From assembly GCA_003133265.1 (NCBI GenBank), contig PKWQ01000261.1, positions 1-17,502 of the forward strand: a stretch of 17,502 bases of DNA, in the 5' to 3' direction. The notes beneath the pieces were generated by a model. It did no database searches, had not been told where the DNA came from, and worked only from the letters and a program-made list of their open reading frames with translations. The position numbers were made by a program, and so were the translations under genes. This document shows, one piece after another, positions 1-5,660 of the stretch (the first letter of the stretch is position 1; every line of letters begins with the position of its first letter). This DNA is from Acetobacteraceae bacterium. GTDB taxonomy: Bacteria; Pseudomonadota; Alphaproteobacteria; Acetobacterales; Acetobacteraceae.

Positions 1-218
1 CCATCGTGAACCCCATCAGCAGAGGGGTCCCTTTTTCCACGCTTAATCACAGACCGCAGCAGAGCGCCCCAGCATGGCCCGCTTCGCGCCCCGACCGTCA
101 CCCGAGGATCGGCCGGCGCGCACCAGCAAGCCGCTACAGCCCCGTCCCCGACTGGCGAGACGCCGCCATCATATGCAATACTAGCGGCGCGCGTGGACAG
201 ACAATGGGGCGGCTTAGG

Positions 219-932
219 ATGGCGAGCGAACCAAAAGACCCGGCGCGGGACCCTGCCGATCCGCAGGCGACGGTTGTCCACGGCACAGCGAATACGAAGG
301 CAGCTTCCAAAGGCGGGGCCGCGCCGACAGCTGTCGCCACCGGCTCTGGCGCTGCGGTGACGGCTTCCGCAGGCGAGCTCGGGACAGCCTTTTTGTCGGC
401 GCGCACAACCGAGACAACAGCCGTGACCGGCCACGTTGCGGCAACTACCCCCGCACCAGTGGCGAACATCCAGGGGACGGTGGGCCGCCCGCTTCGTGCT
501 GATTGGGCAGACCGCCTGCCCGCGATCATCGAGAACGCCGGGCAGCTTAAGGCTCAATGGAAGCAACTGGCCGATCACGTTCGGAAGGCACGGGATGCGC
601 TGCCATCCGGTGCCAACAATAGGGACGAGCTGGATGCTCTGCTGGAAGATGCTGAAGCCGGCCACGCGCTGGCGGCTAACGCACATGACATGCTGGGGTC
701 TCAGCAGTCGCCACAGGCCAGCTCCAAGATACTGGAGCTTGTCGCCGCGAGCTTCCGCGCTCTTGGACGGCTGGCCCTAAGTGTAGCAAAGGCAGCCACC
801 ATCGGCGTTGCCGGGGATTTTGGGAGGAAGGTCGGGGGGCGGTTGGCTGACCACCAAATGCATGAGCAGGCCATGCGGGCCGCCGACTTGGCCGCCCAGC
901 CGACCTCGCAAATCTTGGCCCTGTTTCAGTAG
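219..932 (+). CDS. Hypothetical protein with disordered N-terminus and helical C-terminal half
   Basis: I do not recognise this 237-residue protein. The first ~90 residues are rich in Ala, Thr, Gly and Pro and look disordered. From about residue 95 the sequence becomes helical and amphipathic (LPAIIENAGQLKAQWKQL, then ELDALLEDAEAGHALA). Near residues 175-205 there is a more hydrophobic stretch (LVAASFRALGRLALSVAKAA) that could lie against a membrane or pack in a helical bundle. The frame is open upstream to position 6, but that upstream part is Arg/Pro/Ser-rich and unlike coding sequence. I chose the ATG at 219, which gives a natural start (MASEPKDP); an in-frame ATG at 204 is the alternative. 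A hairpin 11 nt after the stop suggests it is transcribed alone. No function is assigned. Confidence 0.5.
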   Translation: MASEPKDPARDPADPQATVVHGTANTKAASKGGAAPTAVATGSGAAVTASAGELGTAFLSARTTETTAVTGHVAATTPAPVANIQGTVGRPLRADWADRLPAIIENAGQLKAQWKQLADHVRKARDALPSGANNRDELDALLEDAEAGHALAANAHDMLGSQQSPQASSKILELVAASFRALGRLALSVAKAATIGVAGDFGRKVGGRLADHQMHEQAMRAADLAAQPTSQILALFQ

Positions 933-943
933 GCCTTACACAC

Positions 944-958
944 GTGCCGCAACGGCAC
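944..958 (+). terminator. Short hairpin after the first gene, possible terminator
   Basis: A perfect 6-bp stem (GTGCCG / CGGCAC) with a CAA loop begins 11 nt after the stop codon at 932. There is no T-run after it, so its role as a terminator is inferred from position only. Confidence 0.35.
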
Positions 959-1161
959 CGTCAAGGCCGAAGACCCCAGACCAACTATCGCTTGACGGCA
1001 CCCGTGGCCACCCGATGACGTTGCGCGAGTCGGTCACGATCTCCAAGCTGGCGCCGGCAGGGGCGCTTCTCGCCTCGGGGGCCTTTAGGCATACTCAACT
1101 CCTGCCGCTTGCTTGGCGGTAAGCATACGGCAAAAGCTAGCTAATTGCGAGGGCGACGGAC

Positions 1162-1356
1162 ATGCCTACACGACTTGGCGCTCAACACTGGCATGACCGC
1201 GCAGCGGAGGCCCGAACTGTTGCCGGGCCGATGAGGGATGAAGAATCCAAAAGTGGGATGCTGAAGATTGCGGCCCACTACGAGAAGATAGCGAAGCACG
1301 CCGAACGGATCGAACGGGCCGAGGCTGCCGCTGCTAAGCGCAAAAATTCAAACTGA
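1162..1356 (+). CDS. Small helical protein of 64 residues
   Basis: This short, highly charged protein contains HWHDRAAEARTVA, an Asp/Glu-rich turn, and MLKIAAHYEKIAKHAERIE. That pattern matches a widespread family of small alphaproteobacterial hypothetical proteins with the core form 'W..RAEEAR..A......A...M..IA..YE.LA..AE'. The family has no established function that I know of. The protein is predicted to be two helices, has no signal peptide and no membrane segment, and ends in a Lys/Arg-rich tail. A GAGGG ribosome-binding sequence lies about 10 nt before the ATG. The stop is only 10 nt from the start of the following DUF4239 gene, so the two are probably co-transcribed. Confidence 0.7.
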   Translation: MPTRLGAQHWHDRAAEARTVAGPMRDEESKSGMLKIAAHYEKIAKHAERIERAEAAAAKRKNSN

Positions 1357-1366
1357 GACACTACCA

Positions 1367-2128
1367 ATGAATCCGATTATAACCAGCTTGATCGTGGCCG
1401 CCTGCATCTTCGCCTCTGCGATTGCCGGCCTGCTGCTGCACTCGCGCCTGCCCAGTCACCACCTGACCAAGGAGACCCAGGATGTCGTCCGGCTGGGCAC
1501 GGGGATGCTGTCGGTGCTGGCCTCCCTGGTCCTGGGTCTGCTCATCGCCACCGCGAAGACCTCGTATGACACCACCGACCAAGCAATCCAAGGCTACGCG
1601 ACGGAGCTCATCCTGCTGGACGAGACATTCCGGGACTATGGGCAGACCGCGACTGTTCCGCGTGACTTGCTGCAGCGCTACACGACGCAGTTACTGATGG
1701 ACTTCTGGCCGAAGAGTGGTGGTCATCCGGCGGTGTTGGACAACCATGTGGCCGGCATAATGCTGGAACATATCCGCGAGGCGATCCGCGCACTGAAGCC
1801 GGTCGATGACGGGCAGCGTTGGCTACAGGATCAAGCCCTGCAGATCAGCACGAGCCTGCTGCGCCAGCGCTGGCTGATGATCGAGCAGGCCGGCACCAAA
1901 ATTCAGCCGATCGTGCTGGTGGTCCTCGTGCTATGGATAGCCTTCATCTTTGCCACCTTCGCGCTAAATGCGCCTCGCAACGCGACGGTGGTGACCGCCT
2001 TCTTGATCTGCTCACTTGCGATTGGCGGCTCGATCTATCTGATTTTGGAAATGGACAGCCCGCTGAATGGCACGATGAAGATATCGGACTGGCCGATGAC
2101 CAATGCGTTGGCGCACATGCAGCCATAA
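1367..2128 (+). CDS. DUF4239 (bestrophin-like domain) membrane protein
   Basis: This 253-residue protein has four clear hydrophobic segments: about residues 3-24, 46-64, 182-202 and 206-229. A soluble, mostly helical region lies between the second and third. The C-terminal part (FALNAPRNATVVTAFLICSL, then IYLILEMDSPLNG) is the typical signature of DUF4239 proteins, which are inner-membrane proteins annotated as bestrophin-like; a channel role is suggested by that similarity but not shown. Length is normal for the family. The gene follows the 64-residue protein by 10 nt with only a weak ribosome-binding site, suggesting co-transcription. Family assignment is fairly sure; function is unknown. 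Confidence 0.8.
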   Translation: MNPIITSLIVAACIFASAIAGLLLHSRLPSHHLTKETQDVVRLGTGMLSVLASLVLGLLIATAKTSYDTTDQAIQGYATELILLDETFRDYGQTATVPRDLLQRYTTQLLMDFWPKSGGHPAVLDNHVAGIMLEHIREAIRALKPVDDGQRWLQDQALQISTSLLRQRWLMIEQAGTKIQPIVLVVLVLWIAFIFATFALNAPRNATVVTAFLICSLAIGGSIYLILEMDSPLNGTMKISDWPMTNALAHMQP

Positions 2129-2134
2129 GCGGTA

Positions 2135-2154
2135 GCCGAAATTTCGAATTCGGC
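2135..2154 (+). terminator. Hairpin just downstream of the DUF4239 gene, possible terminator
   Basis: A 6-bp perfect stem (GCCGAA / TTCGGC) encloses an 8-nt loop starting 6 nt after the DUF4239 stop. No T-tract follows, so it is only a candidate terminator. Confidence 0.35.
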
Positions 2155-2467
2155 ATCCTGTGTGTCGAGTGCGCCCCGGGGTAGGCATGATCAGGCCCCG
2201 GCAACCAATGCTTCAGCAGACGACCATGACAGAAGTCAACTGTCGGTGGTTTCGTGTCCTCACGGCCATCGAAGTCGCGTTCGGTAAAGGGGGGTGCGTG
2301 TCCTGATTTGAACCTGTTCGACACCGTGAAATGGTCCGAAAGGGTAGACAATAACACGCGATCGGCCGGGTGACGACCCGACCAATGACTTTAACAGCCC
2401 TGCGTGTTAGTTGCGTGTCAGTGCCTGACTCACTGGGTGCCAACCCATGGCCTAAGCCTTTGAAATC
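2155..2467. other. Gene-poor spacer between DUF4239 gene and tRNA-Gly
   Basis: I see no convincing coding sequence here; the open frames are short and on the minus strand run into the tRNA. Two small structures stand out. One is an imperfect tandem 11-bp repeat at 2401-2422 (TGCGTGTTAGT then TGCGTGTCAGT). The other is a 5-bp stem with a 4-nt loop at 2434-2447 (TGGGT / ACCCA), which lies 3' of the tRNA on the minus strand and could help end its transcript. I see no integrase or clear attachment-site duplication inside the window. Confidence 0.4.
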
Positions 2468-2542
2468 TGGAGCGGGCGAAGGGATTCGAACCCTCGACCC
2501 CAACCTTGGCAAGGTTGTGCTCTACCCCTGAGCTACGCCCGC
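2468..2542 (-). tRNA. tRNA-Gly, anticodon GCC, CCA encoded
   Basis: Read on the minus strand, the sequence folds as a full cloverleaf. The acceptor stem is GCGGGCG paired with CGCCCGC. The D arm is GCTC/GAGC. The anticodon stem is CAACC/GGTTG around the loop TTGCCAA, giving anticodon GCC (glycine). The variable loop is short, and the T arm has the TTCGAAT loop. The discriminator base is U, as expected for tRNA-Gly, and the 3' CCA is encoded. Total length is 75 nt including CCA. Confidence 0.97.
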
Positions 2543-2688
2543 GTCGCGTCCAGGGCGCGGGTTCTATGCGGGTTTTTGCTGGAATGCAAGACGGCTGGCC
2601 GCGCGGTCTTGTGCTCTGGACTGGGCGGCTTGGGGGAGGCATGGTCGGCGCGCGGTCGCGCCTTGCCCAATGCGTCGTTGCGCTTGTT

Positions 2689-2704
2689 TGGCACGATCCG
2701 CGCA
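2689..2704 (+). promoter_or_regulatory. Sigma-54-like promoter match upstream of cnoX
   Basis: TGGCACG is a perfect -24 element. It is followed by N4 and GCGCA, so the -12 GC pair falls at the correct spacing, but the two T residues before it are replaced by G and C. A start about 12 nt further on would give a ~45-nt leader to the ATG at 2762. A sigma-54 promoter is unexpected for a housekeeping chaperone gene, so a chance match is quite possible. Confidence 0.25.
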
Positions 2705-2761
2705 ATATCTATAGCTGTCGCTACGCCCGATCACCACGCCCAGGCCAGGAAGCCCCGCCAC

Positions 2762-3703
2762 ATGGACCACATCATCGGCCAGACCAACGGACAGGATGCG
2801 AACACGGCCGGTGCCGCCGTGATCATCGATGGCGACCAGAAGACATTCATGCAGGATGTGGTGGAAGCCTCCCGTGCCATCCCGGTCCTGGTGGATTTCT
2901 GGGCGACTTGGTGCGGCCCCTGCAAGACCCTGACGCCGACGCTGGAAAAGGTCGTCCGCGCCGCCGGCGGGCGGGTGAAGCTGGTCAAGATCGATATCGA
3001 CGCCAATCCCGGGCTGGTGCAGCAGCTGATCCAGCACGGCCTGCCGCTGCAATCGGTGCCGACGGTCGCCGCGTTCTGGCAGGGCCAGATCGCCGATCTG
3101 TTCCAGGGCGCGCAGCCCGAATCCGAGGTGAAGCGCTTCGTCGAGGCGCTGCTGAAGCTGGCCGGCGGCTCGATGCCCAGCGCCGATCTGCTGGCCGAGG
3201 CCAAGCTGGCGCTGGAGCAGGGCGACGCCCAGCAGGCCGGCGCGATATTCTCCGAGCTGTTGGCGCAGGAGCCGGAGAACCCGGACGCCTGGGCCGGTCT
3301 GATCCGCGCGTTGATGGCGCTGGGCCAGGAGGATCAGGCCAAGCAGGCGCTGGCCGAGGTGCCGGCAAAGCTCGCCGAACATGCGGAGATCGTCGGCGCG
3401 CGCAGCGCGCTGGCGCTGGCCCAGGAAGGCCGTGCCGCGCGCGCCCAGCTGGAGAGCCTGGAGGCACGGCTGCTCGCCAACCAAGCCGACCACGAGGCAC
3501 GCTATGACCTCGCCACCGCGTTGAACGCGATGGACCAGCGGGAGGCGGCGGCGGACGCGCTGCTGGAGATCATGCGCCGCCAGCGCGGCTGGAACGACGA
3601 TGCGGCGCGGCTGCAGCTGCTGAAATTTTTCGAGGCCTGGGGGATCGACGATCCGGCGACCATGGCATCGCGGCGCAAGCTGTCGGCGTTGCTGTTCAGC
3701 TAG
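2762..3703 (+). CDS. cnoX: CnoX/YbbN-type thioredoxin-TPR co-chaperone
   Basis: This 313-residue cytoplasmic protein has an N-terminal thioredoxin fold (about residues 18-125) followed by a TPR-like helical region (about 130-300). The redox motif WCGPC is at residues 50-54 and the cis-proline loop (SVPT) is near residue 100. This two-domain arrangement is that of CnoX (YbbN), a chaperedoxin that holds unfolding proteins under oxidative stress and passes them to GroEL/DnaK. E. coli CnoX lacks a complete CxxC, whereas this protein keeps both cysteines, as in the Caulobacter homologue, so it is probably an active oxidoreductase. The ATG at 2762 is chosen because it follows AGGAAG and gives the normal N-terminus; the frame is open upstream to 2576 but that part does not resemble the family. 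It is the first gene of a four-gene plus-strand cluster. Confidence 0.9.
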   Translation: MDHIIGQTNGQDANTAGAAVIIDGDQKTFMQDVVEASRAIPVLVDFWATWCGPCKTLTPTLEKVVRAAGGRVKLVKIDIDANPGLVQQLIQHGLPLQSVPTVAAFWQGQIADLFQGAQPESEVKRFVEALLKLAGGSMPSADLLAEAKLALEQGDAQQAGAIFSELLAQEPENPDAWAGLIRALMALGQEDQAKQALAEVPAKLAEHAEIVGARSALALAQEGRAARAQLESLEARLLANQADHEARYDLATALNAMDQREAAADALLEIMRRQRGWNDDAARLQLLKFFEAWGIDDPATMASRRKLSALLFS

Positions 3704-3718
3704 GCCTCGGTCCGCGCG

Positions 3719-4387
3719 ATGCCCCATTTTCACCCGCGCGCGGCGGAGCTGCCGGAGATCTTTCCGGTGTTTCCCCTGCCGGGTGCGCTGCTGCTGCCGC
3801 GCGGCAAGCTGCCGTTGAACATCTTCGAGCCGCGCTATCTGGCACTGGTCGAGGATGCGCTGGCCGCGGGGCGGATGTTCGGCATGATCCAGCCCGATCC
3901 CTCCGCGCCGGCCGGCCCCAACGGGCCCGGCCTGTTCCGCGTCGGCTGCCTGGGCCGGCTGTCCGCGTTCGCCGAAACCGACGACGGGCGCTATATGATC
4001 ACGCTGACCGGCGTGAGTCGGTTCCGGGTCCAGGAGGAAGTGGCGGCAAGGCGCGGCTATCGCCGGGTGCGCGGGGATTTTTCGCCATATATCGCCGATC
4101 TCGACCTGTCGGCCAGGCCGTCCATGCTGGATCGGGCGACATTGCTTGGGGCGTTGCAGGCGTATTTCACCCGCCGCGCCATCGGTGCCAACTGGGAAGC
4201 GATTCACGGCCTGCCCGAGGCTGCGCTGGGCTTGACGCTGGCCATGGTCTGCCCGTTCGATCCGGCGGAGAAGCAGGCCCTGCTGGAGGCGCCCGACGAC
4301 GCCGAACGCGACAAGACGCTGCTTGCGCTGCTGCAGATGGCGGCGATGGAAGCCGAGGACGGTCCGGGCGGCCGGTCCGTAAGCTGA
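3719..4387 (+). CDS. Lon N-terminal (substrate-binding) domain protein
   Basis: The 222 residues match the stand-alone LON substrate-binding domain family (PF02190). The N-terminal FPVFPLPGALLLPRGKLPLNIFEPRYLALVEDAL is its diagnostic block, followed by a beta-rich core with GCLGRLSAF and the 'YMITLTGVSRFRV' strand. The C-terminal half is helical. The protein lacks the AAA+ and Ser-Lys peptidase domains of Lon, as is normal for this family. Its role is unclear; it may bind unfolded or specific substrates. It begins 15 nt after the cnoX stop, so the two are very likely co-transcribed and may share a protein-quality-control role. The ribosome-binding site is weak. Confidence 0.9.
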   Translation: MPHFHPRAAELPEIFPVFPLPGALLLPRGKLPLNIFEPRYLALVEDALAAGRMFGMIQPDPSAPAGPNGPGLFRVGCLGRLSAFAETDDGRYMITLTGVSRFRVQEEVAARRGYRRVRGDFSPYIADLDLSARPSMLDRATLLGALQAYFTRRAIGANWEAIHGLPEAALGLTLAMVCPFDPAEKQALLEAPDDAERDKTLLALLQMAAMEAEDGPGGRSVS

Positions 4388-4418
4388 AAAGGCCCAAAGC
4401 TGTAAAGGATAGGATGGC

Positions 4419-4640
4419 ATGGCCGAAACCAACACCGACGCTCAGGATCAGGCAGCCGCGCGCCAGACGCCGATCGACCCGCGGCTGCTGGAAATCCTGG
4501 TCTGCCCGCTGACCAAGGGGCCGCTGGAATATGACCGCGCGGCCGGAGAGCTGATCAGCCGCCGTGCCGGCCTGGCCTATCCGGTGCGGGACGGCATCCC
4601 GATCATGCTGCCCGAGGAAGCCCGTAAGCTGGACGCCTGA
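4419..4640 (+). CDS. Trm112-like / UPF0434 small protein
   Basis: This 73-residue protein has the conserved UPF0434/Trm112p-like core: LLEILVCPLTKGPLEYD, then a strand region and AYPVRDGIPIMLPEEAR. Eukaryotic and archaeal Trm112 proteins activate methyltransferases; the bacterial family members (YcaR-like) have no firmly established partner. Only one cysteine (in VCP) is present, so a zinc site like that of yeast Trm112 is unlikely. An AGGATAGGA ribosome-binding stretch precedes the ATG. The stop overlaps the next start as TGATG, so translation of the DUF971 gene is probably coupled to it. Confidence 0.9.
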   Translation: MAETNTDAQDQAAARQTPIDPRLLEILVCPLTKGPLEYDRAAGELISRRAGLAYPVRDGIPIMLPEEARKLDA

Positions 4641-4996
4641 TGCCCACGCCCACAGAGCTGCGGCTGCACCGGGCCGCGCGCGTGCTGGAGGTGAGCTTCG
4701 ACGACGGCACCGGCTTTCGTCTGCCGGCCGAATATCTGCGGGTGGAAAGCCCGAGTGCGGAGGTGCAGGGCCATTCCAGCGACCAGCATGTGACCGTCCC
4801 CGGCAAGCGCGATGTGGCCATCGTCGGGATCGAACCGGTCGGCAACTACGCGGTGCGGCTGGTGTTCGATGACCGGCACGACAGCGGGATCTATTCCTGG
4901 GACTACCTGCACGAACTCGGCCGCGAGCAGGAGCGGCGCTGGGCCAGCTATCTGGCGGCGCTGGCGGCCGAGGGGTTGCGGCGGGAGCCGGGTTAG
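4640..4996 (+). CDS. DUF971 (gamma-butyrobetaine hydroxylase-like N-terminal domain) protein
   Basis: The 118 residues match the DUF971 family closely, with FRLPAEYLRVESPSAEVQGH near residues 28-47, KRDVAIVGIEPVGNYAVRL in the middle, and FDDRHDSGIYSWDYLHELG at about residues 78-96. This small domain also occurs at the N-terminus of gamma-butyrobetaine hydroxylases and in proteins linked to iron-sulfur assembly; the function of the single-domain form is not settled. It is the last gene of the plus-strand cluster, starting in a TGATG overlap with the Trm112-like gene. Its stop codon lies in the loop of a hairpin shared with the convergent methyltransferase gene. Confidence 0.9.
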   Translation: MPTPTELRLHRAARVLEVSFDDGTGFRLPAEYLRVESPSAEVQGHSSDQHVTVPGKRDVAIVGIEPVGNYAVRLVFDDRHDSGIYSWDYLHELGREQERRWASYLAALAAEGLRREPG

Positions 4997-5004
4997 CCCC
5001 GGCT
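4986..5004. terminator. Bidirectional hairpin between convergent genes
   Basis: A 7-bp perfect stem (AGCCGGG / CCCGGCT) encloses a 5-nt loop, TTAGC. The DUF971 stop codon (4994-4996) sits in the loop, and the last base of the minus-strand methyltransferase stop codon falls on the outer base of the right arm. The position, exactly between two converging operons, suggests a shared terminator, although there are no T-runs. Confidence 0.5.
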
Positions 5005-5660
5005 CAGCAGCCGTCCGGGATCATTGCCGGAATGGTCAGCGTGCAGGGTCCGGCGCCACGGGCGAACAGGAAGAAATCGGCGAAGGAGGTGTCCTCCGGC
5101 TTGGCTTGGTCGAACGGGTAGCGGTTCGGCACATGCGCCAGCAGCCGCCAGTCCGGGTGTGCCCGGGCCACATGGTCGCTGAAGCGGCGGTGCCGTACAT
5201 GCGGCGATGGCCATGCCAGATCGACGTTGCTGGCATAGATCAGCACGAAGCGGCTCGCATGGCCGAACAGCGCGCGCATGTAGTCGGCGAACACGGCGTC
5301 CTCGACCAGATGATAGATCACGTCGATCGACAGGCCGAGTTCGGCGGTTCCGGCGGCCTCCAGCCGGTCGTACGGCAGGAAGCTGATGCCGGTCCGCTCG
5401 GCGAACCGCGCGGCGCAGGCGGCGAGCGGGCTGGGCGCGACATCGACGCCGATATAGGTCGGCACATGCAGCAGCGACAGCAGATTGCCGTCGCCGCAGC
5501 CGAGATCGAGCACGCTGGCGATCCGGTTCGCCGCGACGAAGCCGTTGATGAACGCCGCCTTGAAGTCGGCCAACCGGCCGTAGGAGCCGGCACCGGAATG
5601 CCCGCCCGTGCGATAGCGCGCCTCCCAATAGGCGGCGGAGGAGAAATCCGCTCCGCTCAT
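5004..5660 (-). CDS. SAM-dependent class I methyltransferase, flagellar modification module
   Basis: This 218-residue protein has the class I SAM-binding motif VLDLGCGDG at residues 50-58, followed by YIGVDVAPSPL (motif II region) and IDVIYHLVEDAVFADYM, the usual post-motif segment. The N-terminal YWEARYRTGGHSGAGSYG is typical of small methyltransferases of the Methyltransf_12/25 type. The acceptor is unknown. The start codon overlaps the stop of the upstream O-GlcNAc-transferase-like gene as ATGA, so the two are translationally coupled. Inference: it methylates the sugar added by that enzyme, or the same protein target. It is the last gene of the flagellar run. Confidence 0.82.
   Translation of the reverse strand: MSGADFSSAAYWEARYRTGGHSGAGSYGRLADFKAAFINGFVAANRIASVLDLGCGDGNLLSLLHVPTYIGVDVAPSPLAACAARFAERTGISFLPYDRLEAAGTAELGLSIDVIYHLVEDAVFADYMRALFGHASRFVLIYASNVDLAWPSPHVRHRRFSDHVARAHPDWRLLAHVPNRYPFDQAKPEDTSFADFFLFARGAGPCTLTIPAMIPDGC

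Noticed and set aside
6..218. N-terminal extension of the first gene to the GTG at 6
   Set aside because: The extra residues are Arg/Pro/Ser-rich with no ribosome-binding site, unlike the downstream protein.
2401..2422. Two tandem 11-bp repeats as a CRISPR or phage attachment site
   Set aside because: Only two imperfect copies with no spacer between them; not a CRISPR array and no second copy at the tRNA end.
2564..4435. 623-codon minus-strand open frame opposite cnoX and the Lon-domain gene
   Set aside because: It spans several genuine plus-strand genes and their spacers, and its product is Gln/Arg/Leu-rich without motifs.
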